Shown here: positions 1 through 7,496 of the stretch, in pieces
How the letters are laid out: every line of letters begins with the position of its first letter
How positions within the stretch are numbered: the stretch's first letter is position 1
Position numbers and translations under genes: made by a program
Notes under the pieces: generated by a model
What the model was told of the DNA's origin: nothing
Databases searched by the model: none
Seen by the model: the letters and a program-made list of their open reading frames with translations, nothing else
Assembly: GCA_018303655.1 (NCBI GenBank)
Contig: JAGVXT010000011.1
Span: 1-63,696, forward strand
DNA length: 63,696 nucleotides
DNA from: Candidatus Woesearchaeota archaeon
Lineage (GTDB): Archaea > Nanobdellota > Nanobdellia > Woesearchaeales > GW2011-AR4
Reading direction: 5' to 3'

Positions 1-15
1 TGTTTTGCCTCCCAT
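1..15 (-). CDS. 5' end of an unidentified gene (partial)
   Basis: The first 15 bases read on the minus strand as ATG GGA GGC AAA ACA (MGGKT), running off the window. A strong Shine-Dalgarno sequence, AAGGAGG (about 24-30 on the minus strand), lies 8-9 bases upstream, and an AT-rich TATA-like stretch (about 70-78) lies further up. The combination supports a real start, but five codons do not identify the protein. Confidence 0.5.
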
Positions 16-156
16 GGTTTGTGCCTCCTTCTTCACAAACCACCCATTACTTAGTTACGTTATTGAGGAATTATATAAGAATTGTGCAACACAGCAAAAT
101 AATAACAAAGTTTAAATAATAGTATATGTTAAAAATATTATAAAAAGAGGTTAAGC

Positions 157-182
157 TGCTCGCGAGAACGCGAGTTCGCGTT
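157..182 (-). repeat. Copy 1 of the dispersed GCGAG repeat
   Basis: These 26 bases are the reverse complement of 54029-54054 with a single mismatch. The element is nearly self-complementary (GCTCGCGAGAACGCGAG) and ends immediately before the ATG at 184. It is far richer in G+C than its surroundings. Other family members lie at 5725-5808, 7147-7312, 46825-46864 and 53996-54078. Confidence 0.7.
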
Positions 183-183
183 C

Positions 184-456
184 ATGCCAATGCCAAACTC
201 AAAGATAAATGTTTTTGAAATTGTTCTTTTGGTGGTTGGGGTGGGTGTAGCAGTTCTTGGATTTCAGCTTATAAATCAAACGTATCAAGATGGAGGTGGC
301 CAGTTAAGTTGGCTAATGATAATCTCAATTTTTAGCTGGCTTACGCTTCTTGTTTTGTTCATCTTGCTTAGCCTTATGGTTGATGTATCAAAAAAAGAAC
401 TAACTGAGATTAAGACAATGATTAGCTTGCTTGCCGAGAAAAAGAATAAGAAGTAG
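184..456 (+). CDS. Small two-helix membrane protein, unknown function
   Basis: This 90-aa protein has two hydrophobic segments, about residues 11-28 (FEIVLLVVGVGVAVLGF) and 40-65, followed by a charged tail with heptad-like spacing (VSKKELTEIKTMISLLAEKKNKK). The tail suggests a short cytoplasmic coiled coil. I do not recognise the family. ATG codons at 184 and 190 are both possible starts; neither has a clear ribosome-binding site, because the GC-rich repeat sits directly upstream. The layout (two helices, then a basic coil) resembles the first 70 residues of the protein at 8926-9627. The gene converges on the Dph2-like gene with a gap of two bases. Confidence 0.6.
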   Translation: MPMPNSKINVFEIVLLVVGVGVAVLGFQLINQTYQDGGGQLSWLMIISIFSWLTLLVLFILLSLMVDVSKKELTEIKTMISLLAEKKNKK

Positions 457-458
457 TG

Positions 459-1157
459 TTATTTAACAATTACAGCAACCAATTCCATCTTCTCTATGTC
501 GCTTAAGTCTATCAATGGCTTTGGGAACTTGCCATAATCATCAAGAATCCTGTTGCATGCCGTGTTGACCCAGCACTGGATAAAGGGAAAGTTTTCAATT
601 TGATTGAAGTCCAGAGTGTCAAATGCGAAAATATAACAGTTTTTGCCTTTTAGCTGCTTTTTCAATTCAGCTGCTTTCCTGAAATTGTTTTGCCCGGGCT
701 TTAGTGAAACGAGAATGCCGATTTCCTCTGCTTCCAAAAATTTCATATATGCGCCTTTTCTTTTTGCATTGTACCTCTTTACCTGCCTGCTGTCTATTTT
801 TGAAATTATAGCATGAATCGGGTCATAGCAAAACACTTCCTTGTCTATGTTTATTGCAATTCCAAGCGGGTGGAAAACACCTGTGCCAACATACAAAAAA
901 GCATCCACTTTGTCTTTTATCTTTTCAGCCCCTCCATGGTCGCAACCCAATAGCTGGCCTTCATATTTCTGCCCCATCTTGTCAATGAAAATTTCTTTGC
1001 CTTTGCTTTCAAGGTAATTTTTTATTTCATCAACATAATCCAGAAATTGAACTGTTGTAGCTAAGCCTATTGTCTTGGGTAATATGCTTGCATCTAAATT
1101 TGACAAATCAATATTGCCAGTATACCTTCCCTCAACCATCATTATTTTCATCGGCAT
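459..1157 (-). CDS. dph2: Diphthamide synthase Dph2-like protein lacking domain 1
   Basis: Archaeal Dph2 is a radical enzyme that transfers the 3-amino-3-carboxypropyl group of S-adenosylmethionine to a histidine of elongation factor 2, the first step of diphthamide formation. Domains 2 and 3 are recognisable here: the TIGLATTVQ strand near residue 30, LLGCD with Cys72, the VGTGVFHPLGIAI stretch after it, and VNTACNR with Cys201. The family is normally about 340 residues; this one has 232 and starts where domain 2 would start, so the first of the three cluster-binding cysteines is absent. No domain-1 sequence is visible upstream, where a hairpin and the divergent permease gene lie. The start is ATG 1157 or ATG 1151. 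Confidence 0.75.
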   Translation of the reverse strand: MPMKIMMVEGRYTGNIDLSNLDASILPKTIGLATTVQFLDYVDEIKNYLESKGKEIFIDKMGQKYEGQLLGCDHGGAEKIKDKVDAFLYVGTGVFHPLGIAINIDKEVFCYDPIHAIISKIDSRQVKRYNAKRKGAYMKFLEAEEIGILVSLKPGQNNFRKAAELKKQLKGKNCYIFAFDTLDFNQIENFPFIQCWVNTACNRILDDYGKFPKPLIDLSDIEKMELVAVIVK

Positions 1158-1215
1158 TTTTGTTAATGAAATTCAATCATTATTCATACCAATACTTAAA
1201 TTATTTTAAATCGAT

Positions 1216-1270
1216 AAACAGAGACCCATGCACATGCACTTCGTGCTTCAATGGGCATGGGTCTTTGTTT
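1216..1270. promoter_or_regulatory. Long hairpin in the dph2/permease divergent intergenic region
   Basis: Arms 1216-1231 and 1255-1270 pair over 16 positions with one G-U-type exception (AAACAGAGACCCATGC with GCATGGGTCTTTGTTT). An inner stem GCAC-TTC-GTGC lies at 1236-1246. It sits between two divergently transcribed starts, so it is not an ordinary terminator. TTTATAAA at its right edge could be the TATA box for the plus-strand permease gene. Confidence 0.5.
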
Positions 1271-1350
1271 ATAAAGGTTTTTGGCTTGAATATTCACCAC
1301 ACATTAGTATAAACAAGTTTTTTTAAAGATTAAACCCCAAGACATTGCTA

Positions 1351-3258
1351 ATGGCTGAGCTTAAGAAAGTTCTTGGCTTCTGGACAATTTTGTCTCTTGC
1401 AATTGCGTCAATAATGGGCACTGGGCTGTTTTTTGGCGTTTCAATAGCTGCAAACTTGTCCGGCAACGCATCAATAATGGCATGGATAATTTTAACCGTT
1501 ATCGGAATTTACATCAGCACTTATTTTGCGGAACTTGCTTCTATGTACCCAAAAGCCGGTGGAGTCTATGAGTTCAGCAAAAACACCTATGGGAGGTTCC
1601 CGTCATTCCTGATAGGGTGGCTTGCATGGATAGTCGGAAACCTGACAACAGCGCTTGTCATAGTTGCTGCGATTGACTACCTTATTCCTGATGAGTCAAA
1701 AGTCTTGCTGAAAGTGGTTATAAGCGTTGTTTTCATAATAATACTCAATTTGATTGCATATTTGGGCATAGAAGCCAGCGGAATTCTTGTCACAGTAATA
1801 GCAGCGCTGCTTATCGCAGTCATAGGCGCTCTTGTATTTCCAGGCATCTTCAAAATCAATTTCTCAAATTATTTTCCATTTATGACTTTTGGTGTTTCAT
1901 CAATCTTTGTCAGCATATTCTACATTTCCGAAAGCTTTTTTGGATGGGAATCTGCAACATACCTTGCAGAGGAAACCACAGAGCCTGAAAAAACAATACC
2001 AAAAGCGCTTGTGCTTGGCACGATAGTTGTTGGAGCGCTTGGACTGCTTGTTGCAGTTGTATCGCTTGGAATCATACCATGGCAGGAGCTTGCCAAATCA
2101 CCTATACCCTTAACGCTTGTTTCAGATAAAGTGCTTGGGGGCTTTGGCATGACTGTAATAAGCATAGGCATCTTTATTTCATTAATCGGCTCAGCTGCAG
2201 GTGAGATAATCACAATGCCGCGCCTGCTTCTTGCTCTTGCAAGGGACAAGCTTTTTATTTCACAGTTCAGCGACATCCATCAAAGGTTTAACACACCTTA
2301 CAAAGCAATAATATTCCAGACAATAGTTTCGCTTGCGGTTTTCGGCATGGTCTTTGGAAGATACAAATTATTGCTTACTCTTCTTATCCCGCTTGGCCTT
2401 ATACTTTACCTGTTTGTGATACTTGCTGTGCCGATTTTAAGGTTTAAAGAGCCAAATATCACAAGGCATTTCAAAGTGCCTTTCCCAATAGTTGGCACTG
2501 TTTTGCTTACAGTTTTTATTTTTGCCATAACAATATTCTGGCTTGTATCTGTACCTGATGCGTTTGGATTGCTGCAGCTTGGCATTTCTTTGATATTTGT
2601 AGGCATTCCCATCTATCTTCTGCTTGAGATTTACTACAACCCTGATGCAATCATCAAAATCAATGATTATTTGGCTTATGCCACATTGCTTACTGAAAAA
2701 TTTATTCTTCCAAAAAGCATAAGAATTGAGATACTTGCACTGCTTGGGGATGTGAAAGGCAAAAAGGTCCTTGAGTTTGGCTGCTCTGTAGGAACTTTGA
2801 CAATGCATCTTGCTGAAGATGTAAAGCCAAACGGGAGAGTTTATGCGACTGACCTGTCAAGGAAGGATTTGCTCATAACAAAGAGAAGGCTTATGAAAAG
2901 AGGCCACAAGCATGTAATTGTAATTTATGACGAGCATCAGGTAAACCGAGTTCATCCGTCAATTCCGCATGTTGATGCCATTGTAAGCATTGGAATGATG
3001 GGGTATTTGCAGGACGTAAAAAAAGTGCTTAAAGAAATGCGTGACTTATTGCCTTACGGCGGCAAGATTGTGTTTGTTGACTATGCTGATTTCTTCAAGA
3101 TGATTCCAAATGTTGCATGGCTCTCCAATGATAAGGTGATAGAAAAGATGTTCAGGGATGCCGGATTTTCTGTGTTTGTGACAAGAAAAAGGGGATTGTT
3201 CTGGAATTACGTTTATGTTTACGGGATTAAATTCCATGAGAATATTCCGTATGTGTGA
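1351..3258 (+). CDS. APC-family amino-acid permease fused to a SAM methyltransferase
   Basis: Residues about 5-435 form an amino acid-polyamine-organocation transporter: the first helix has the family signature IASIMGTGLFFG, followed by roughly twelve hydrophobic segments and the YPKAGGVYEF loop. After a linker, residues about 468-625 form a class I methyltransferase, with motif I VLEFGCSVGTLT, an acidic residue after GRVYATDLS, and a later strand GGKIVFVDYAD. The reading frame is continuous, so this looks like a genuine fusion of membrane carrier and cytoplasmic methyltransferase. ATG 1351 is preferred to the TTG codons at 1345 and earlier; a TATA-like run at about 1314-1328 would give a nearly leaderless message. 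The substrate is unknown. The methyltransferase shares no obvious neighbour function. Confidence 0.85.
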   Translation: MAELKKVLGFWTILSLAIASIMGTGLFFGVSIAANLSGNASIMAWIILTVIGIYISTYFAELASMYPKAGGVYEFSKNTYGRFPSFLIGWLAWIVGNLTTALVIVAAIDYLIPDESKVLLKVVISVVFIIILNLIAYLGIEASGILVTVIAALLIAVIGALVFPGIFKINFSNYFPFMTFGVSSIFVSIFYISESFFGWESATYLAEETTEPEKTIPKALVLGTIVVGALGLLVAVVSLGIIPWQELAKSPIPLTLVSDKVLGGFGMTVISIGIFISLIGSAAGEIITMPRLLLALARDKLFISQFSDIHQRFNTPYKAIIFQTIVSLAVFGMVFGRYKLLLTLLIPLGLILYLFVILAVPILRFKEPNITRHFKVPFPIVGTVLLTVFIFAITIFWLVSVPDAFGLLQLGISLIFVGIPIYLLLEIYYNPDAIIKINDYLAYATLLTEKFILPKSIRIEILALLGDVKGKKVLEFGCSVGTLTMHLAEDVKPNGRVYATDLSRKDLLITKRRLMKRGHKHVIVIYDEHQVNRVHPSIPHVDAIVSIGMMGYLQDVKKVLKEMRDLLPYGGKIVFVDYADFFKMIPNVAWLSNDKVIEKMFRDAGFSVFVTRKRGLFWNYVYVYGIKFHENIPYV

Positions 3259-3291
3259 TTGGTAGCAACTTAAATCTTTCACTTTTAACTG

Positions 3292-3332
3292 TAGAGAATT
3301 TTGACAATTATATGGATTTTTAAAATTCTCTA
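3292..3332. repeat. Terminator-like inverted repeat (TAGAGAATTTT family)
   Basis: TAGAGAATTTT (3292-3302) pairs perfectly with AAAATTCTCTA (3322-3332), 34 bases after the permease stop codon. A close relative with the same arms is at 8836-8876, so this is a dispersed element that may act as a terminator for convergent genes. Confidence 0.55.
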
Positions 3333-3359
3333 TAGAATTCAATTAGAAAAAGAGATTCC

Positions 3360-3626
3360 TCACTTTGAACTTTTTGCTTGTGTTGTCTGCTGTTGTAAAC
3401 ATGCAATATCAACAAAATTAAAAGTCTGATTTCCAATAAACAAATTTACTGGCTGACAATTTCTAGACTGCTGAACAATAGAAACAACAGAAGCAGTAAT
3501 CCCAGCCTGGTAGCCTTTTTGTTGAGAATTTGTGATTAGTTTATTTAATAAAGAATTGACGCCGATTCCAATGATTATTAAAGAAAGGATGATTATTATT
3601 GAATAAAGGATTTTTGTGTTTATCAT
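3360..3626 (-). CDS. Small membrane-anchored protein, unknown
   Basis: From ATG 3626 the product is 88 residues: a hydrophobic helix at about residues 7-22 (SIIIILSLIIIGIGV), then an extracellular-type tail with NSQQKGYQAGITASVV, a Cys in NCQPVNLFIGNQ and a second Cys near the end. I recognise no function; the two cysteines may form a disulfide outside the cell. The frame stays open to ATG 3686, but GTATAAAT at 3649-3656 lies the right distance (about 25 bases) upstream of ATG 3626 for a leaderless message, and the longer start would run into the gene remnant at 3682-3717. Confidence 0.5.
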   Translation of the reverse strand: MINTKILYSIIIILSLIIIGIGVNSLLNKLITNSQQKGYQAGITASVVSIVQQSRNCQPVNLFIGNQTFNFVDIACLQQQTTQAKSSK

Positions 3627-3681
3627 AATTTCGCTAAGAATGATGGGATTTATACGAACATTTAAATATTTTTTGTTGACT

Positions 3682-3717
3682 GGCATCAAGTTCCATGAAG
3701 ATATTCCGTATGTTTGA
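3682..3717 (+). pseudogene. Remnant of the C-terminus of a second permease-methyltransferase
   Basis: Eleven codons and a stop read GIKFHEDIPYV, matching the last eleven residues of the fusion protein ending at 3258 (GIKFHENIPYV). The two 36-base stretches differ at about six positions, mostly third codon positions, which points to an old coding paralogue rather than a fresh duplication. Nothing upstream continues the frame. Confidence 0.7.
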
Positions 3718-3748
3718 GATAAATGAGTAAGCCTTTGTTTCTAAAGCA

Positions 3749-4117
3749 TCAACTCTTTGCTCTTTCTCCTGTTTTTTTGACAGTATAGTCAAATAACGGC
3801 ATTCCTGCTACATAATCAAGATATGAAGAATCATTTGTTATGTTTTCTTTTAATGAAATGTCTGATGAGCAACTCCGAGTTAATCTAGTTTTTGATGGCT
3901 GGGCTTCACATAATCCTGAAGAATCCCCTAATAATAAAACATCATCAATGCTTGTAGTATTTTCAATTTCTTTCTGCAGTTTGGCAAATTCGCTTTCCGA
4001 AAGGTTTAAGATCAAGTTGAATTTAAGACGGAAGACGAGCTGGTTTTTAAGAGCGGTTTTTACGTTAAACTGGTTCTGAGTTCCTGCACTCTCTAATGAT
4101 AAGGGGAATCCCCACAT
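3749..4117 (-). pseudogene. Probable displaced C-terminal chaperone (peptidase S74-like) end of a fibre protein
   Basis: The 122-residue frame contains SDISLKENITND followed by LDYVAGMPLFDYTVKKTGE. This matches the start of the intramolecular chaperone (peptidase S74) domain that ends many tail-fibre-like proteins (SD-x-LK-x-NI, then L-x-V-x-x-L-x-x-x-x-Y). The domain stops after about 40 residues where 60-120 are expected, so it is truncated. It lies 80 bases downstream of, and in the same direction as, the fibre-like gene 4198-5844, whose own C-terminus is a foreign-looking module. I infer that this is the old C-terminus left behind; the ATG at 4117 may not be used. Confidence 0.5.
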
Positions 4118-4197
4118 TTGTCAAGGGAGTGTTATGCAGTGAATCAAATCAAGGATACTACATAACTGCCGACTGCCGCCAACAGCTCCCAACTGTT

Positions 4198-5844
4198 TTA
4201 TCTAACATATAATGTGCCCGATTGACCCCAGCTCGTACCCGCCGTGTCGCAGCCGTTTAATGAGGGGTGCCCATAGATCAACCGGTCAGCTGGGGTTGCT
4301 GTTCCATCGGCTAGGGCCTTGATACTCCCCTGTGAGATTTGTGCCGTACCATAACCGACTGGAGGATAGGTGTACGCCTCAGCCGTACAGGCGCCACTGG
4401 CGTCCGTTGTCGCGGCGAAAGTACAACTGGTTTGGAAATACCCTATGACCGATGCGCAGGTCAAGCGATAGGCCGGACTTGCTCCGAGCTTGATCTGGTT
4501 GATCGTCGTGTCGGAATACTTCCCCTTCCCGGTCGGGCTCGTTAGGCTTCCGGAAGTTACGGCGGCCGTATTGACGTGATTCGCATTGGCTTCAATGCCA
4601 ACAACCAAAGTCCAGCCTCCATCCTGGTTGATCATATCGCAGTATGCTTGGAACGCATTATTCGTGTTCCCGTCGTTATCGGGGTCAATCCAATATATGC
4701 CGCTGCCGGTTGAAAGACCATCGTCCAAAATCTTCTTACAAGTTCTGCCTGCGTCTGTTTGGCTTGTTCCCCCCTCGCCCCCAGCGATCTTGGTCCATGT
4801 CGTACCGGTGCATCCCTGAAAGGCCGTCCCTGTCCAACGAATCGTGCCCGCTTTCGACGCGTCGCATGCGCTCATATCGTTCGCTACCTTAACCCCGCCG
4901 CTGACATCCAGCTTGGCCGCGGGGCTCGCCGTCCCGATGCCGACGTTGCCTACCTTTCCGGATTCCCGAGAAATGGTCATAGCAAGAGTCCTTGCACCAG
5001 CAACTACAGAATAAATATTTAATTCGCCTCGCAATTTTTGCTCGTGGTCAAAATCAAAACCATAATCAAGCGCAGTCGCTGACTTTATATTCAAAAATGG
5101 TTTTACAGTTGTATCGTTGGAAATAATGTTAACTGTCCCAGCAGTTCCAGAAGGAGCGAAGTTCGGTCCAACATTTATGTTACCTACAACTTGTAATTTA
5201 TTATTTGGAGATGTCGTCCCGATGCCGACGTTGCCTACTGTTGTTATTCTCACTTTTTCCGCCCCGCTTGTCCAAAAAGTAAGCGGAACATAAGAACCTG
5301 CACCAACATAATCAGCTCTAACCTGCGCAACCGATGAACCGTAATTAAGATAAACTCCATTTGTTGCACTTCCAAATATCGACTCACCATTAACATGTAA
5401 TTTGAGCAATGGCCCCGCCGTCCCGATGCCGACATTACCGCTAGCATCAATTATGAGCCTACTTATACCAGCTGTTTTATCGTATATTGAGAATTTTCCA
5501 ACGCCAATGCCGCCTGCAGAGCCTGCTGATACCAATGCATACTCTTTTCCACCACCTTCTGTGTTTTTTAGGCTTAAAAAAACCTCATTATTATTTTGCA
5601 GTTCGGTATTGCTTCCTCCCACTGACACATCACCTGCGTGTACAAGAACAGGCATGATTAAGATTAGGGCTACCGCTAGGCTAATCCTTAAAATTGAGGC
5701 AAAGAAGCTTGAAATGGATTTTTCAGTCAGTTGTGAGCGAGTTCGCAGTGAGTTGCGAGAGCTCTCCTCTCGCTCGCTCATTTCCCAGCTCACTCGCATT
5801 CGACTATTCTTTTCTTTTTTGTTTGTTATATTTGTTTTTTCCAT
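4198..5844 (-). CDS. Modular secreted fibre-like surface protein with C-terminal fibrinogen-like domain
   Basis: The 548-residue protein has a basic N-terminal segment encoded by a GC-rich repeat, a signal or anchor helix at about residues 47-70 (ending VLVHAG), then at least three copies of the beta-rich motif NVGIGT-x-x-P-x-x-KL-x-V found in fibre and adhesin shafts. Next comes SACDASKAGTIRWTG and from about residue 365 a fibrinogen-like module (CKKILDDG...AYCDMINQDGGWTLV...SWGQSGTLYVR). The gene starts with ATG 5844 after a good Shine-Dalgarno GAGGTGA and follows the prepilin gene by 11 bases, so the two are probably an operon. The last roughly 750 bases are much richer in G+C: sampled 60-base lines give 53, 58 and 62%, against 38% at 5041-5100. 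Confidence 0.8.
   Translation of the reverse strand: MEKTNITNKKEKNSRMRVSWEMSEREESSRNSLRTRSQLTEKSISSFFASILRISLAVALILIMPVLVHAGDVSVGGSNTELQNNNEVFLSLKNTEGGGKEYALVSAGSAGGIGVGKFSIYDKTAGISRLIIDASGNVGIGTAGPLLKLHVNGESIFGSATNGVYLNYGSSVAQVRADYVGAGSYVPLTFWTSGAEKVRITTVGNVGIGTTSPNNKLQVVGNINVGPNFAPSGTAGTVNIISNDTTVKPFLNIKSATALDYGFDFDHEQKLRGELNIYSVVAGARTLAMTISRESGKVGNVGIGTASPAAKLDVSGGVKVANDMSACDASKAGTIRWTGTAFQGCTGTTWTKIAGGEGGTSQTDAGRTCKKILDDGLSTGSGIYWIDPDNDGNTNNAFQAYCDMINQDGGWTLVVGIEANANHVNTAAVTSGSLTSPTGKGKYSDTTINQIKLGASPAYRLTCASVIGYFQTSCTFAATTDASGACTAEAYTYPPVGYGTAQISQGSIKALADGTATPADRLIYGHPSLNGCDTAGTSWGQSGTLYVR
4930..5439. repeat. Three near-identical DNA repeats encoding NVGIGT
   Basis: A 24-base stretch at 4930-4953 recurs without change at 5215-5238, and a shorter variant lies at 5419-5439. 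They encode the VGNVGIGT turns of the fibre shaft. Identity at DNA level, including GC-rich codons inside the AT-richer upstream part, offers a ready site for homologous exchange of the downstream module. Confidence 0.7.
5725..5808 (+). repeat. Copy 2 of the dispersed GCGAG repeat, inside a coding N-terminus
   Basis: Its first 22 bases match 7147-7168 with one mismatch, and its end (GCTCACTCGCATTCGACT) matches 7295-7312. On the minus strand it supplies about 28 codons (SRMRVSWEMSEREESS..., then RTRSQL) before the signal helix of the fibre protein, so either the repeat was inserted in frame or the gene starts inside it. Confidence 0.75.
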
Positions 5845-5855
5845 TTTTCTTCACC

Positions 5856-6617
5856 TCAAGGATTCCCATTTTGTGTTAAAATGCCTTTTAAAAGAAAGTT
5901 GCCAGACTCGTCTATGTAGCTGATTACATTTCCGTTGAGATCTTTTACAATAAAATCGCTGCTTGATGGCGAAGGGCTTAATGCCGGTTGATTTTGAGAT
6001 AATGTCCCTTTTATTGCCATATCACCTGTGATTAAATTTAATATTGCAGCAGTATTTCCGCTGCTGTCCCTGAAAATGAACTCGTCGTCAGTTGAAGGCA
6101 CGGGATTAGGATTTTGCTGGAGCGCACCTCTCAAAACAACATTTCCATCGCTGTCAAAACTGATAACATTGAAAAGGTTGTTTTTCATCAGCAGCATAAG
6201 GAGGGACTGTGATATTTGTATCGGGGTGCTATTCACAAAAATCACGCCATTGTTTTTAAAAATTTGATTGACGCCTCGCGTGATGTTTCCTATCACATTT
6301 GCCGGAAGAAATTTGACATATTCGTGCTCTAAATAATTCACCACAAGCTCCCTATTGTCAATTATGCTTATGCTATAATCGACTCCATTGACTGTCTGTG
6401 GCATTATAAATGTCCTTGTGTAGCCGTCGTTGACGGATTTTGCCATTTCTATTTCCTGATAGGCGAATTCAGCAATATCCTGTGAAATCTGCCTGTTTGA
6501 CTCTTCCTTTGATTCCAGGATCTTTGAGCTTGCGACTGCAAAAAAGCCGACTATGACTAAAAGCATAAAGGATGCCAGAACAATGAATTCAATAGCCGAT
6601 TGTGATTTTTGATGCAT
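5856..6617 (-). CDS. Type IV prepilin-like protein with beta-repeat tail
   Basis: From ATG 6617 the 253-residue product begins MHQKSQSAIEFIVLAS, a class III signal (basic residue, then Q-S-x-x-EF) of archaeal pilins, processed by a prepilin peptidase so that the hydrophobic helix packs in a filament core. The C-terminal 90 residues carry three DSSGN/DLNGN/DESGN turns followed by L-x-G-x-L strands, resembling the shaft motif of the next gene. The pair probably forms an operon: a pilin carrying or anchoring the fibre protein. A TTG four codons upstream is possible but lacks the signal-peptide logic. Confidence 0.75.
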   Translation of the reverse strand: MHQKSQSAIEFIVLASFMLLVIVGFFAVASSKILESKEESNRQISQDIAEFAYQEIEMAKSVNDGYTRTFIMPQTVNGVDYSISIIDNRELVVNYLEHEYVKFLPANVIGNITRGVNQIFKNNGVIFVNSTPIQISQSLLMLLMKNNLFNVISFDSDGNVVLRGALQQNPNPVPSTDDEFIFRDSSGNTAAILNLITGDMAIKGTLSQNQPALSPSPSSSDFIVKDLNGNVISYIDESGNFLLKGILTQNGNP

Positions 6618-6740
6618 GAGTGGAAGCAATTCTTTAATCGAAATCTGATGCCTTCTTGTTTTCTTAGGTTCAAGAACATAAATACAAGCACAACAAGCAA
6701 AAACAGCCTCTTTTTTTGAAAATCATTTTATTTATTTGTT

Positions 6741-7106
6741 TTATTCCCTGCAGGGAATTCCATCACCATTCAATTTATCAGAGCCTTTTGAAAGGATTAT
6801 ATCTCCATTCCAGTCCTCAATGTAAACGCAAAAATCATTTTTTGCATTGACGGAATCTTTAAAATCATCATAGTCCATTGTTTGGATTTCTCTCATCTTG
6901 TTTTCATCTATAACGCCATTGTTTGCAAAGCTTACATCATGGTCATCAAGTATCAAAGCTGTTATTTTTTCAGCTTCCATATAGTCTATGCTTGCTTTAT
7001 CATAAATGACTACAATCATGGCTATAATGGCGACGATAAAAACAAGCGTTATTTCATCTATTTTAAAATTTGATTCTGTTTTTCGGTTTTTTTGATGCTG
7101 CTTCAT
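6741..7106 (-). CDS. Pilus-associated prepilin-like protein (FCVYIEDWNG family)
   Basis: The product has 121 residues: a basic N-terminus, one hydrophobic segment at about 19-34 (ITLVFIVAIIAMIVVI) and an extracellular region with YDDFKDSVNAKNDFCVYIEDWNGDIIL and a terminal GIPC. The same layout, with DFCIYFEDDKG and GTPC, occurs in the protein at 16957-17373, so the two are paralogues. The conserved Cys in DFC and the terminal Cys probably form a disulfide. I infer a minor pilin or pilus accessory subunit from the shared architecture and the neighbouring assembly genes; no biochemical role is evident. Confidence 0.65.
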   Translation of the reverse strand: MKQHQKNRKTESNFKIDEITLVFIVAIIAMIVVIYDKASIDYMEAEKITALILDDHDVSFANNGVIDENKMREIQTMDYDDFKDSVNAKNDFCVYIEDWNGDIILSKGSDKLNGDGIPCRE

Positions 7107-7146
7107 TTTTAATTGAATTTTTCGAATTATTTTTCATTAAATTTTT

Positions 7147-7312
7147 AGTCAGCTGTGAGCGAGTTCGCGTAGCTAAGCGAGCGAAAGAGTTGTTTGCGAG
7201 CACGAGTTGAACGCGAGCTTGCTCGTAAGATAAGCGAGCGAAAGCAAGCTTTCGCATTCCACTCTCGCAAGCATCTGAGCTTTCGCATTCCACCGCTCAC
7301 TCGCATTCGACT
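7147..7312 (+). repeat. Copy 3 of the dispersed GCGAG repeat (longest)
   Basis: A 166-base GC-rich tract built from overlapping GAGCGAG, AACGCGAGC and TTTCGCATTCCA units. Its left end matches 5725-5746, its right end matches 5788-5805, and its middle AGTTGAACGCGAGCT matches 54024-54038. It lies upstream of the prepilin gene starting at 7106. An open frame crosses it on the minus strand, but I see no sign of an independent protein. Confidence 0.7.
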
Positions 7313-7343
7313 GTGTTTTTTACCATTGAGTATTAATTAAATT

Positions 7344-7421
7344 TCAACCGCATGCTGCAACAACAAGCTTTACAGGCTTGCCGCTGTAAACAACAATCCT
7401 TGTTGCTTTAACCGGTGTGCC
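7344..7421 (-). pseudogene. Orphan C-terminal fragment of a cysteine-rich surface protein
   Basis: Twenty-five codons and a stop read GTPVKATRIVVYSGKPVK then LVVAACG, matching the last 25 residues of the protein at 17997-19172 (GTLVKVTRIVFYNGKPVK then LVVAACG). The upstream frame is lost at once, so this is a gene remnant. It lies directly beside repeat copy 3. Confidence 0.8.
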
Positions 7422-7496
7422 ATGTTAATATTCCATCTTTTTGCCCTTTATAAACTTTTCAGTTTTTTAATATATTAAAGTGGTGAATAAGCAGCA

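Noticed and set aside
4339-5022. Several overlapping plus-strand frames in the GC-rich module
   Set aside because: They are antisense to a recognised fibrinogen-like domain, and GC-rich DNA leaves such frames open by chance.
7063-7293. A 76-codon minus-strand frame over repeat copy 3
   Set aside because: It is repeat DNA translated and overlaps the real prepilin gene start.
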